Translations under genes and position numbers: made by a program
Assembly (NCBI GenBank): GCA_963787675.1
Contig: CAWBDV010000016.1
Coordinates: forward strand, 1-64,000
DNA: 64,000 bases
Direction of reading: 5' to 3'
Source of the DNA: JAJPKK01 sp963787675
GTDB taxonomy: Bacteria; Pseudomonadota; Alphaproteobacteria; Rhizobiales; Xanthobacteraceae
In this document: piece after piece, positions 52,143 to 61,781 of the stretch
Layout of the letters: every line of letters starts with the position of its first letter
Position numbering within the stretch: the first letter of the stretch is position 1
The notes under the pieces: model-generated
What the model was told of the DNA's origin: nothing
What the model saw: the letters and a program-made list of their open reading frames with translations, nothing else
Database searches by the model: none

Positions 52143-53669
52143 ATGGTGGACAGCCTTTCTTCCGCCCGGTCAGAGGCTTCCAGTCTCGCTGGCTTCGCCA
52201 GCGTGGCGGAGCGCCCGTGGGCGGGCTTCTTTCTGTTCGCCATTGCCCATGGGGCGATCTGGACGCTGTTGCCCTACGCACTTTATGCGAACCTGCCGCT
52301 TGATCTGATCGAGGCGCTGACTTACGGGCGCGAGTGGCAGATCGGTTACGACAAGCTGCCGCCGCTGCCGTGGTGGCTGGTCGAGATCGCCTATCGCACG
52401 TTCGGAAGCGACATCGTCTACTACTTGCTCGGCCAACTCAGCGTGCTCGCCGCCTTCGCGGCGATTTGGGCGCTGATGCTGCGCATCTCGAATGCGCCGA
52501 CCGCGCTTGCCGCGATCCTGATCATCGACGGCCTGCACTATTTCAATTTCACCGCGCCGAAGTTCAATCATGATGTGATCCAGCTGCCGTTCTGGGCACT
52601 CGCCGGATTGGCGTTCCACGGCGCGCTGCGCGGCGGGCGGATCGGTTACTGGATCGCGCTCGGCGGCGCGATTGGAATTGCATTCTGGGCGAAATATTTC
52701 GTCGTCATCCTCTGCTTGCCGCTCGTGCTGTTCATGCTGTTCGACCGCCGGGCGCGGCACTTCTTCGCGACGCCCGGACCCTATGTGGCGGCCGCCGTCA
52801 CGCTCGTTATCGTCGCGCCGCATCTCGTCTGGCTGTACGACAATCAATTCCTGCCGTTCAGCTATCTCCAGGTCCGCGCGCGTGCGCCCAGCGGAATTTT
52901 CGGTCACCTCACCAATCCGGCGTTCTTCGCAATCGGCCAATTTTTCTGGCTGCTGCCCGCCGCCATCATCTCGCTGCCGCTGCTGCAGCGCCCGCGCGAG
53001 GCCGACGCGACCAAGGCCGACGACTATGACCGGCGCATTCTTGCGCTGCTGACCTTCGGCCCGGCTCTGACCGTCATCGTCGCCTCCGCGCTGAGCGGGC
53101 GTGCGCTCGTCAGCATGTGGGGCTATCCGCTGTGGCTCTTCCTCGGGCCTTGGATCGTTGTCGCCGTGAGTTCGCGCATCGACCGGGCGGCCCTGATGCG
53201 CGTCGCGGCGGTGTGGGGGGCGGTGACGGTCGTTTACGTATTGTCCTTCATCGTGCAATACGCGGTGCTGCCCTACTATGATCATCGCTATCGCGCCGTG
53301 CTGTTCCCCGGAGAGGAAATCGCCCAGCATATCGCGATGCGCTACCGGGCCGAGACCGGCACGCCGCTCGCGTACGTCGTCTCGACCATGTGGCTTGGCG
53401 GAAATATCGATCACTATGCGCCGGAGCACCCGCGCACCCTCATCGATGGCAATCCGCAGCGCGCCCCATGGATCGACCTCAAGGATCTTGCCGCCCGCGG
53501 CGGGGTCGTCGCTTGGACCGTCGGCGATCTGAACGTGGTGCCGGAACGCTATGCGGCGGTCGCCGGCAAAGCCGTGGTGCAACCGCCGTTCAGCGCACCG
53601 TTCCGCCGCGGCAACGGCGAAGTCACCGTCGGCTGGGCCATCATCCCGCCAGCTGGGGCGAAGCCGTAA
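52143..53669 (+). CDS. Multi-span glycosyltransferase, GT39/ArnT-like
   Basis: This 508-residue membrane protein has about ten to twelve spans and a soluble C-terminal part. The first periplasmic loop carries LIEALTYGREWQIGYDKLPP, then LPWWLVEIAYRTFG, typical of the dolichyl-phosphate-mannose/ArnT-like GT39 family, which uses a polyprenyl-linked sugar donor. The loop's acidic residue and the KLPPLPW stretch mark the likely active site. Such enzymes add sugars or aminoarabinose to lipid A or glycoproteins. No other glycan genes are adjacent, so the acceptor is unknown. Confidence 0.85.
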   Translation: MVDSLSSARSEASSLAGFASVAERPWAGFFLFAIAHGAIWTLLPYALYANLPLDLIEALTYGREWQIGYDKLPPLPWWLVEIAYRTFGSDIVYYLLGQLSVLAAFAAIWALMLRISNAPTALAAILIIDGLHYFNFTAPKFNHDVIQLPFWALAGLAFHGALRGGRIGYWIALGGAIGIAFWAKYFVVILCLPLVLFMLFDRRARHFFATPGPYVAAAVTLVIVAPHLVWLYDNQFLPFSYLQVRARAPSGIFGHLTNPAFFAIGQFFWLLPAAIISLPLLQRPREADATKADDYDRRILALLTFGPALTVIVASALSGRALVSMWGYPLWLFLGPWIVVAVSSRIDRAALMRVAAVWGAVTVVYVLSFIVQYAVLPYYDHRYRAVLFPGEEIAQHIAMRYRAETGTPLAYVVSTMWLGGNIDHYAPEHPRTLIDGNPQRAPWIDLKDLAARGGVVAWTVGDLNVVPERYAAVAGKAVVQPPFSAPFRRGNGEVTVGWAIIPPAGAKP

Positions 53670-53708
53670 ATTGCACGCCTCCCAGCCGCAGGAAACCGTG
53701 CGGTGCGA

Positions 53709-55055
53709 CTACCGCACCGCCTCGATGACCTTGCCGACCTTGCCGAACAGTTCGCCGATTTCGGCCTCGCTCGCGATGAGCGGTGGGGTGAGCGCGATGG
53801 TGTCGCCGGTCACGCGGATCAAGATGCCGTAATCGGAGAACGCCTTGTCCATCGCCGCGTAGGCGCGCTTGCCGAAGCCGTCGGGCTTGGAGGCGAGATC
53901 GATCCCGGCGGTGATGCCGACCGTGCGGATGTCGAGTACGTTGGGGAGCCCGCGCAATGTCATCGCGGCGTCGGCGAACATCGCCTCCAGACCTCGTGCG
54001 CGCTCGAACAGTTTTTCGTCGCGGTACACGTCGAGCGTCGCAAGCCCGGCGGCGCAGGCCAGCGGATGGGCCGAATAAGTATAGCCGTGGAACAACTCGA
54101 TCACGTGTTCGGGTCCGCGCATGAAGGCGTCATAGACCGGCGCGCGCACGATCGCGCCGCCCATCGGCACGGTGCCCGACGTGACGCCTTTGGCAAACGT
54201 CATAATGTCCGGCACCACGCCGTAGCGCTCCGCGGCGAACGCAAAACCGAGCCGGCCAAAACCGGTGATCACCTCGTCGAAGATGAGGAGGATGCCGTAC
54301 TTGTCGCAGATCGCCCGCAGCCGCTGGAGATAGCTCTTGGGCGACGGCAGCACGCCGGTTGAGCCCGCCATCGGCTCGACGATGACGGCGGCGATGGTCG
54401 AAGGATCATGCAAGGCCGCGATACGCTCGAGATCGTCGGCAAGATGCGCGCCCCATTCGGGCTCGCCCTTGGTGAAGGCCTGGGTGTCGCGGTTATAGGT
54501 GTGCGGCAGGTGGTCGACGCCGGTGAGGAGCGAGCCAAAGAACTTCCGGTTATTGACGATGCCGCCGACCGAAATGCCGCCGAAGCCGACGCCGTGATAG
54601 CCGCGCTCGCGGCCGATGAGGCGGGTGCGCGCGCCGTCGCCGCGCACGTTGTGATAGGCGAGCGCGATCTTAAGTGCGGTGTCGACCGCCTCCGAACCAG
54701 AATTGCAGAAGAACACATGATCGAGATCGCCGGGCGCGAGGGCCGCGACGCGGCTTGCGAGTTCAAACGCGTGCGGATGAGCGAACTGGAATGCCGGTGC
54801 GTAGTCGAGCTCCTCCGCCTGGCGCTTGATCGCCGCGACGATCGGATCGCGGTTGTGGCCCGCATTGCAGCACCACAGGCCAGCAGTGCCGTCGAGCACG
54901 GTGCGGCCGTCGTCGGTGTAATAGTGCATCCCCTTCGCCCGCGTGATGAGCCGCGGCGCCTTCTTGAAGGCGCGGTTCGGGGTAAACGGCATCCAGAACG
55001 CTTCGAGATCGTTGGGCCGCGTGGCGGCAGACAGGCGGGCTTCGGACGGGGACAT
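53709..55055 (-). CDS. Class III aminotransferase (omega-amino acid–pyruvate type)
   Basis: This PLP-dependent aminotransferase has 448 residues from the ATG at 55055. It transfers an omega-amino group (beta-alanine, putrescine-type or similar) to pyruvate. Landmarks are EAFWMPFTPNRAFKKAPRLI, DGTAGLWCCNAGHNRDPIV, FFCNSGSEAVDTALKIALAY, the aspartate-bearing LLIFDEVITGFGRLGFAFA and the PLP lysine in MTFAKGVTSGTVPMGG. The N-terminal W/P/F pattern is characteristic of beta-alanine–pyruvate transaminases. Exact substrate preference cannot be inferred. It is convergent with the GT39 gene. Confidence 0.9.
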   Translation of the reverse strand: MSPSEARLSAATRPNDLEAFWMPFTPNRAFKKAPRLITRAKGMHYYTDDGRTVLDGTAGLWCCNAGHNRDPIVAAIKRQAEELDYAPAFQFAHPHAFELASRVAALAPGDLDHVFFCNSGSEAVDTALKIALAYHNVRGDGARTRLIGRERGYHGVGFGGISVGGIVNNRKFFGSLLTGVDHLPHTYNRDTQAFTKGEPEWGAHLADDLERIAALHDPSTIAAVIVEPMAGSTGVLPSPKSYLQRLRAICDKYGILLIFDEVITGFGRLGFAFAAERYGVVPDIMTFAKGVTSGTVPMGGAIVRAPVYDAFMRGPEHVIELFHGYTYSAHPLACAAGLATLDVYRDEKLFERARGLEAMFADAAMTLRGLPNVLDIRTVGITAGIDLASKPDGFGKRAYAAMDKAFSDYGILIRVTGDTIALTPPLIASEAEIGELFGKVGKVIEAVR

Positions 55056-55264
55056 GATGATCTCCACGCGATAGGTGCTTCTCACCGTAGTCTAGTACGG
55101 AATTGGTGACTTTCGAACGTCCACGCGCGGCGTCGCGGCGCTGCGCTGCACGGACTCTTAAAAATTTCTCGAAGATTCTGTGGCGATCGATTAGCGCGTC
55201 ACATTTTGATCACCTCTTGTGACAACAGTTTGGTTGGGCGTTGTGTGGGGTGAGGGGCCTTGTC

Positions 55265-55981
55265 ATGCGTGCGTTAGTCTCGGTGCCGGCCGCTGTTGCG
55301 GCCGGAATGGTATTGCTGTGTCTCAATTCGGCTGACGCCCATTCACGCACACACAGAGTACGCATCCACCCCGTTCACTCGCACCATGTGGTGCACGCGC
55401 GTCGCGAGATGGCCCACGTCACAACTCGATCCGTTCAGTGGCGCTTTGGCGTCTCGTGCATCCCGAACCGCCTTGCCGTCCATCGCGTCCATGCTGGGCG
55501 GTCGTTCATTCGCGCCGCGCAGCTCCGTCGCGCCGCAGGCTCGCGCGCGGCGTCACACCTGATGCCTCGGAGCGTGGGCCAACAGGCTATGCGCACGGAG
55601 CGCATTCCATATTCGCGCGCCACCGTCGGTCTCGAGGGACCGCCGGGGCCGCCCGGCACGCCGGGGGTCCAAGGACCGCCGGGACCGCAAGGCGCCGAAG
55701 GTGCGCCCGGCCCCATGGGGCCGCAGGGCATTCCGGGTCCTCAAGGACCCGCCGGCCCACGCGGCGAGGCAGGGCTGCCGGGGCCGCCAGGCAACGCTGG
55801 TATCCGTCAGGTGCAACAGGATTGCGTTGAAGATCGCGACTGCCTCGCGAGTTGCGCCGAGGATGAAATCGCGATCAACGCCTTCTGCCCCAAAAAGGCA
55901 CCCGCGGTCCTGAACAGCCTGCGGGAAATCTCGTGCGGCAGCGGCAATCAATTCACGATGGTCGCCTTTTGCGCCAAGTGA
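55265..55981 (+). CDS. Exported collagen-like protein
   Basis: This 238-residue exported protein has a signal peptide (MRALVSVPAAVAAGMVLLCL), a His/Arg-rich region, and 19 consecutive Gly-X-Y triplets (about 55631–55801, starting GLEGPPGPPGTPGVQGPPG). It ends with a short cysteine-containing domain (DCVEDRDCLASCAEDE, CGSGNQFT). The triplets, rich in Pro at X and Y, should form a collagen-type triple helix, and the terminal domain may trimerise it. Bacterial collagen-like proteins are usually surface structures. The Cys-rich tail resembles tails of similar proteins in Bradyrhizobium-like genomes, but I do not know its function. Confidence 0.85.
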   Translation: MRALVSVPAAVAAGMVLLCLNSADAHSRTHRVRIHPVHSHHVVHARREMAHVTTRSVQWRFGVSCIPNRLAVHRVHAGRSFIRAAQLRRAAGSRAASHLMPRSVGQQAMRTERIPYSRATVGLEGPPGPPGTPGVQGPPGPQGAEGAPGPMGPQGIPGPQGPAGPRGEAGLPGPPGNAGIRQVQQDCVEDRDCLASCAEDEIAINAFCPKKAPAVLNSLREISCGSGNQFTMVAFCAK

Positions 55982-56020
55982 ACCGGTGCGCCAAGTGAAC
56001 CGGTGCGCCAAGTGAACCGG
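55971..56020 (+). repeat. Three tandem 17-bp copies across the stop codon of the collagen-like gene
   Basis: GCGCCAAGTGAACCGGT occurs at 55971, 55988 and 56005 (the third lacks its last base). The first copy contains the stop codon TGA (55979–55981), so the extra copies lie in the 3' untranslated region. The unit looks like recent slippage. Confidence 0.85.
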
Positions 56021-56055
56021 CCGCTTCGCAGTCCGCCGGAAAACATAGACGGCGC

Positions 56056-57657
56056 TTACTCGGCGGCGAGCGGTGGCCGATCGGAATCCGCAGGTTTGTC
56101 TGACGCACCGGCGTTAGGTGGCGTGGCGCGGCCGCGCAGCGGTCGCTCCTCGACAAACGCTAGTGCGGTCAGTGCGATCGCAAGGCACGCGCCGGCGGCC
56201 GCGAACACCCATGCGAACACCGGTCCGAACGCGTCGCCGAGGCCAGCGGGAGGTGCCGTCCGCGACAGCCGGTCGAGCGCAACGAGACCGCCGGCAACGT
56301 CGATCCGGCCAAGCACGATCGCACCAAACCCCGCCACCACGATGGTGCCGCCGAGCAAGCGGCAAAAGTTGACCATGCCGGTCGCAACACCGAACTGGTG
56401 GGGCAATACCGCATTCTGAATCAAGATCGTCGTGAGCGGATACATGGTACCGATACCGGCGCCGCACACGAATAGCAGCGCCGCCGTTCCGACAAATGAA
56501 AGCCGGGCAGGGAAGATCGCCATCACGGTGAGCGCGACAACAGCGATCAACAGGCCGGCCATCGGAATTCTTTTGTAATGCGTGTGGCGCCCGAGGCTGC
56601 GGCCAGCCGCGAAGGCGCCGATGACGCTGCCGGCGGTGAACGCAATCAGGATCGTGCCGGACCGCGACGCCGATGCGCCGAGCACCAGTTCGAGAAAGAG
56701 CGGAAGATAGATTGACAACCCGATGATCGCGCCGATGCTGAAGAAGCCGGCGATCACGTTGGCGCGCACCAGCGGCTCGCGTAACACCGAGAGCGGGATG
56801 AACGGCTCGGCCGCGGTCGACAGCCGCCATGAGAACAGCGCCCATAGGGTCGCCGACCCGCCGATAAGCGCGAGGATTTGCCACGATGCCCAGGGATAGC
56901 GAACGCCGCCCCAGGTCATCGCCAGCATCAGCGCGAGCGCAGCCGCGACCATCAGTATGCCGCCAAGCCAGTCGAGAGAATGGGGACGTTCGTTGCGGGG
57001 CAGCAGCTTGAGGGCGCGGTAGCTCATCAGCACCGCCAGTAACCCCAATGGCAGATTGATCCAGAAGATCAGCGACCAATGCAGATGATCGGTGAGAAAG
57101 CCGCCGATCAGCGGGCCGACCACACTCGCGAACATGAAGGTCGCCGCGGACTGGGTCTGGTAGCGCGGCCGCTCCCGCGGCGGCACGAGGTCGGCGATGA
57201 TCGTTTGAGCGATCGGAAGAATGCCGCCGCCGCCTATGCCCTGAAGGGCGCGCGCCGCGATCAGCGCCCACATCGTCGGCGCGAGCGCGCAGGCAACCGA
57301 GCCGATGATGAAGACGGTGAGACCGGTCAGCAGGATGGCGCGCCGGCCGTAGATGTCCGAGAGCTTGCCAAACAACGGTGTCACCGCCGTTGCGCACAAG
57401 AGATATGAGCCGACGACCCACGACAGGTTCTCGATGTCGCCCAGCCGAACCCCGATAGTCGGCAGCGCCGGCGCGACGACGGTTTGTTCGAGCGCACTCA
57501 GGAACATGGCGAGCATGATGCCGGCAATGATGGAGCGCACGGCCGGCGGCTCGAGCGGCGCGTGGAATCCGTCCGGTGCCGGCGCCGCGGTACGCGCATC
57601 GGCCGCTGGGTGCGGGCTGATCGCGGCATTGAACTGCGGCGCAGACGGGAGTTTCAT
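56056..57657 (-). CDS. MFS exporter of the DHA2 (EmrB/QacA) family, 14 spans
   Basis: This 533-residue drug:proton antiporter starts at the ATG at 57657. Motif A-type loop GKLSDIYGRRAILLTG is clear near residue 97, and motif C (GPLIGGFLTDHLHWSLIFWI) marks the fifth span as in antiporters. Fourteen hydrophobic segments can be counted. EQTVVAPALPTIGVRLGD, in the first span, is DHA2-like. The substrate is unknown. No emrA-type membrane-fusion gene is adjacent, so it probably exports across the inner membrane alone. The C-terminal 35 residues are a soluble, Pro-rich tail. Confidence 0.9.
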   Translation of the reverse strand: MKLPSAPQFNAAISPHPAADARTAAPAPDGFHAPLEPPAVRSIIAGIMLAMFLSALEQTVVAPALPTIGVRLGDIENLSWVVGSYLLCATAVTPLFGKLSDIYGRRAILLTGLTVFIIGSVACALAPTMWALIAARALQGIGGGGILPIAQTIIADLVPPRERPRYQTQSAATFMFASVVGPLIGGFLTDHLHWSLIFWINLPLGLLAVLMSYRALKLLPRNERPHSLDWLGGILMVAAALALMLAMTWGGVRYPWASWQILALIGGSATLWALFSWRLSTAAEPFIPLSVLREPLVRANVIAGFFSIGAIIGLSIYLPLFLELVLGASASRSGTILIAFTAGSVIGAFAAGRSLGRHTHYKRIPMAGLLIAVVALTVMAIFPARLSFVGTAALLFVCGAGIGTMYPLTTILIQNAVLPHQFGVATGMVNFCRLLGGTIVVAGFGAIVLGRIDVAGGLVALDRLSRTAPPAGLGDAFGPVFAWVFAAAGACLAIALTALAFVEERPLRGRATPPNAGASDKPADSDRPPLAAE

Positions 57658-57938
57658 GTGGGCGGCCACGATCCGGGGTTTGTACTTACGATTTGCATTT
57701 TACCGGTAACCCGGCAGGTAGGCACCGGATTGGCACTGGCGCCATCTCGCATCCGCGATTGTAGCAGCGCGGATGGTCAGTTCCCGAATTTCAGGAGACG
57801 CCGCGCAACGTGCCTTCGGAAAGCCCCGTTTTCAACGCCGCGCGTCGCGCACGTGGTATGAGAATTTGATCATGCTGCCCGGGACGTCGTCTCGCGATGC
57901 TGCGGTGCGAGCAATTTGCGAGCATGCGCAGTTTTTCA

Positions 57939-58433
57939 TCAGCGGCATCCTGCGCGTTTTGGCTTGCGGCGGGCCGCAGCCGGCAGGCGCGTCGGCCAAC
58001 TCACGATGCGATCCTCGTAGTCGACTTCGTCGCAGTCCTCCTCGGACAGTGCGACGCGGCCGCGCACGGAGACCCCCGCGGCGTGCACGGTCTCCGGATC
58101 GCCCGACACCAGAGGATGCCACCAATAAAGGTTGGCGCCGTTTGCAAGCAGGCGGTAGGCGCAGGTCGGCGGAAGCCATCGGATATCGGCAACATTATCG
58201 GGCGTGAGCTTTACGCAGTCTTCGACCACTTTGCTGCGGTTCTTGTAGTCCTTGCAGCGGCAGGTCATGCCATCGAGCAACTGGCAGCCTATATCGGTAT
58301 AATAGACCCGACCGGTATCTTCTTCCTCCAGCTTGTTGAGACAGCAGCGTCCGCAGCCGTCGCACAAGCTCTCCCATTCCGCTTTGGTCATTTCCGCAAG
58401 GCTCTTGCGGCGCCAGAACGGCTCTTCATCCAT
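57939..58433 (-). CDS. YcgN-family cysteine-cluster protein (UPF0260)
   Basis: This 164-residue protein contains the conserved Cys-rich cluster CDGCGRCCLNKLEEED, then DIGCQLLDGMTCRCKDYKNR and the later DCVKLTPDNVADI and PPTCAYRLL. These cysteines probably bind an Fe–S cluster or zinc. The family is widespread and its biochemical role is not established. The ATG at 58433 (MDEEPFWRRKSLAEMTKAEW) gives the usual family N-terminus. It is separated from the convergent and divergent neighbours and appears monocistronic. Confidence 0.88.
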   Translation of the reverse strand: MDEEPFWRRKSLAEMTKAEWESLCDGCGRCCLNKLEEEDTGRVYYTDIGCQLLDGMTCRCKDYKNRSKVVEDCVKLTPDNVADIRWLPPTCAYRLLANGANLYWWHPLVSGDPETVHAAGVSVRGRVALSEEDCDEVDYEDRIVSWPTRLPAAARRKPKRAGCR

Positions 58434-58794
58434 GACTGATTTCCATGATTCGCGGTCCGGTCCCGGTCATATAGCACCTGATTTTCGGAAATGCCGGACT
58501 TCGACCCGCTGCGGGCCTCGTCAGGATCACTGGCGCGGCATATAACCTCATGGAATTGATGATTTTTCCTTGTTGTCACGAAGCGACCGGTTTTCGCCAC
58601 AGCAATGTCGCATAATTCTTTGCTATTTCATCTGTCAGTCATTGGCCGGCCGGCCGGCATCGGCTAAACAACTGTACAGGAACTAGGGTAAGAGAATTCC
58701 GGAAAGGCCGGCGACCGCCCTGACGCGACCGGCTTGGACCACGGACCTGCGCGCATATTTTTTGTGGGTGCGGCGTTCGGATGACCGTCGACGT
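58434..58794. other. Intergenic region with divergent promoters
   Basis: About 360 bp between the ycgN-like gene and the penicillin-binding-protein gene, with AT-rich parts (for example near 58560–58640). It should contain promoters for both. A palindrome GGCCGGCCGGC is at about 58643–58653. No gene is recognised. Confidence 0.4.
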
Positions 58795-61096
58795 GTGACA
58801 AGGGAAATCGGCGAGACGACCGTGCAAGATGAGGATCCGCACCCGCCGCGTGTAGGCTGGATACAGCGCTTCCGGAACTTGATGCTGGACCTCGATTCCC
58901 GGCTCGATTCGGAAATCTTCCGGGCCGGCCTAACCGCGCGCGAATGGTTCGAGCGTTATCGCGATTTCATGGACCGGTTCCATGTGGCGGGGTTGCCGCG
59001 CTGGCTCCTGATCGAACCGCTATCCGAAGCTGCGACGTTTGGCATGGGCGGGCTCCTGCTCGCGTTCGCGCTCGCGATCCCTGCGTTCCGCGAGACATCG
59101 GACGACGATTGGCTGAAGAAGTCTGAACTCGCCGTGGTGTTTCTCGATCGCTATGGCAACGACATCGGCAACCGCGGCATCAAGCACTCCAATGCCATCG
59201 CACTCGCCGATTTTCCCGACCACTTGATCAAAGCCGTTCTCGCCACGGAAGACCGGCGCTTCTACGAGCATTTCGGCATCGACATTCCCGGTACCATGCG
59301 CGCCCTCGTCACCAACGCGCGAGCCGGCAGCGTGGTGCAGGGCGGCTCCTCAATCACCCAGCAGCTCGCCAAGAACCTGTTCCTCAGCAACGAGCGGACG
59401 ATCGAGCGCAAGGTGAAGGAAGCCTTCCTGGCGATGTGGTTGGAAACGCGGCTGTCGAAAAATGAAATCCTGAAACTCTATCTCGACCGCGCGTACATGG
59501 GCGGCGGCGCTTACGGCGTCGATGGCGCCGCACAGTTCTACTTCGGCAAATCGGCCAAGGACGTGAACTCTTGCCGAGGCTGCCATGCTCGCGGGCCTGT
59601 TCAAAGCGCCGACAAAATTTGCGCCGCATATCAATCTGCCGGCCGCCCGCGCCCGCGCCAATGTCGTGCTCGACAACCTCGTCGAGGCCGGGTTCATGAC
59701 CGAAGGCCAGGTGTTCGGTGCGCGTCGTAATCCGGCGACTGCCATTGACCGCCGTGATGAGGGCGCGCCCGGCTATTATCTCGACTACGCGTTCGACGAG
59801 ATGCGCAAGCTCATCGATACCTTCCCAAAGTCGATCAGCGACCGCGCCTTCGTGGTGCGCACCGCGCTCGATCTCGGTCTGCAGCATGCGGCTGAGGAGG
59901 CGATCGATCGCCAGATTCGCCAGTTCGGCCGCGACTATCATGCCAAACAGGCCGCCGCCGTCGTCGCCGACCTCGACGGCGCTGTGCGCGCGATCGTTGG
60001 CGGCGTCGACTACAATACGAGCCAGTTCGACCGTGCGACCGACGCCTACCGACAGCCCGGCTCCTCGTTCAAGCCCTACGTCTACGCGACCGCGCTGATG
60101 AATGGCTATAAGCCGACGACCGTCGTCGTCGACAGTCCGGTCTGCATCGGCAACTGGTGCCCGCAGAACTACGGACGAAGCTTTTCGGGCGCCATCACGT
60201 TGACGCAGGCGATCACGAACTCGATCAACATCATCCCGGTCAAGTTGTCGATCATGCTCGGCAACGGCAACGCCAAGGTCGGCCGCGCGAAGATCGTCGA
60301 GACCGCGCGCAAGATGGGGATCAAGGCGCCGTTGCCCGACACGCCGTCACTGCCGATCGGCGCCGACGAGGTCACCGTTCTCGAACATACGGTTGCGTAT
60401 GCGACGTTCCCCAACCAGGGCAAGTCGGTCACCCCGCATACCATTCTCGAAGTTCGCTCCGCGACCGGCGACACGATCTGGCGGTTCGATCGCGACGGCA
60501 AGAAGCCGGTGCAGGCGATAACCCCGCTCGTCGCCTCGCAGATGGCCATGATGATGAATAGCGTGGTCGAGAACGGCACCGCGCGGCGCGCGATCCTCGA
60601 CGGCATGAAGTCGGCGGGCAAGACCGGCACCACCAATTCGTATCGCGATGCCTGGTTCGTCGGTTACACCGGCAACTTCGTGTGCGGCGTCTGGTACGGC
60701 AATGATGACTACAGCCCGCTCAACCGCATGACCGGCGGCTCGCTGCCGGCGCAGACGTGGCACGACATCATGGCCTACGCGCATCAGGGCGTCGAACTCA
60801 AACAGATCGTCGGCGTAGCACCGAATTCGGCGCAGGTCGGTCCGATCCTCGAAGGCAAGGATTTGCCGGTGCGGCCGGCGATGCTGACGAGCAAGGGCAT
60901 GCAGGCCCTGCTACGGGTCGAACGGCTGATGGACGATGCGAGCCGCGCCTTGGTCGCTTCGGCGGCACCTGGGGCACCGGCGGTCGAGACACCTGCCCCG
61001 GCTCCGGCGGCGGCGAAGCCTCCGGTCAAGCGGCCCGCGGCGCCTGGACGGGCCGACAACCGGAACGGTTCTGTTGCGGCGAATGCCAATAATTGA
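58795..61096 (+). CDS. Penicillin-binding protein 1A, frameshifted by a probable 1-base insertion
   Basis: This bifunctional murein synthase has a membrane anchor (MGGLLLAFALAIPAFRE), a GT51 glycosyltransferase domain (ATEDRRFYEHFGID, GGSSITQQLAKNLFLSNERT, KVKEAFLAMWLETRLSK) and a transpeptidase domain with SxxK in QPGSSFKPYVYAT and KTG in AGKTGTTNSYRDAWFVGYT. The frame breaks at GAACTC (59565–59570): removing one A gives DVTLAEAAMLAGLFKAPTKF and joins the two halves into about 767 residues. The start is uncertain: the frame opens at a TTG at 58762, and the GTG at 58795 or 58822 is more plausible. The frameshift is likely a sequencing error, since such enzymes are seldom lost without a paralogue. 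Confidence 0.87.
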
Positions 61097-61199
61097 AATA
61101 TTGCAGATGATCGAGCGGGACGAAGAGCGGCGTGAACTTCCGCATGTTGTGGCCGATCATCAAATCCCGCATACTGCGATGGTCACGAGCTGATCGAAC

Positions 61200-61781
61200 G
61201 TGCGTCTGCTGTTTGGACTTTTGCTTACGTTTGCCGTTGCCGGAGCGATTGGCCTCGGCTCGACGTGGTACGCGCTCACGCAAAACCTGTCGTTCGGGTC
61301 GCTCGCGCTCGGCACTTGGAAGGCTTATCCGCGGACCGGAACGGTCGGCATCGATCCCTATGCTCGTGCCTCGGTCTCGCGCAACGGCGAATTGCCGGTC
61401 GGTGTCGGCGACGGCATCGCCTTTACCGCTGCGACCGACGACAAGGGCCAGCGGCTCGACGGCCGTTGCGATGTCGTGATCGCCGGCACGACGCCGCCGG
61501 CGCGGTATTTCACTCTGACGCTCTACAATCCTTCGGGATCGCTGGTGGCGAATTCGCTCGACCGCCACGGCTTCACGAGCCAGGAGATCGTTCGCGACCA
61601 GTCGGGCGATTTCCGCGTTACGGTCTCTCCGCGGGCGCGGCCCGGCAACTGGCTGCCGACCGGAGGCGTCGACAACTACGTGCTCATGCTGCGCTTCTAC
61701 GATACCTCGCTCGGCATTGCGACGCGGGCGGGGCGTGAGGCGCCAATGCCTTCGGTGCAGATGACGGGGAACTGCCGATGA
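61200..61781 (+). CDS. DUF1214 protein, exported or membrane-anchored
   Basis: This 193-residue protein starts at the GTG at 61200 with an N-terminal signal-like helix (MRLLFGLLLTFAVAGAIGLG), then a beta-rich DUF1214 domain. Family-like blocks are WKAYPRTGTVGIDPYARASV, GRCDVVIAGTTPPARYFTLTL and NWLPTGGVDNYVLMLRFYDT. It overlaps the next gene by four bases (ATGA). The DUF1214/DUF1254 combination occurs as one protein or as adjacent genes; here it is split, and the order (1214 then 1254) is the short, signal-bearing form. Its function is not established. Confidence 0.83.
   Translation: MRLLFGLLLTFAVAGAIGLGSTWYALTQNLSFGSLALGTWKAYPRTGTVGIDPYARASVSRNGELPVGVGDGIAFTAATDDKGQRLDGRCDVVIAGTTPPARYFTLTLYNPSGSLVANSLDRHGFTSQEIVRDQSGDFRVTVSPRARPGNWLPTGGVDNYVLMLRFYDTSLGIATRAGREAPMPSVQMTGNCR

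Noticed and set aside
52170..53582. A 470-codon minus-strand frame over the GT39 gene
   Set aside because: It is highly charged and repeat-like, the pattern of antisense frames of hydrophobic proteins, while the + strand encodes a clear membrane enzyme.
61097..61199. Possible short gene or alternative start upstream of the DUF1214 gene
   Set aside because: A GTG at 61132 opens a frame, but it lies in a different frame from the DUF1214 domain and encodes nothing recognisable.
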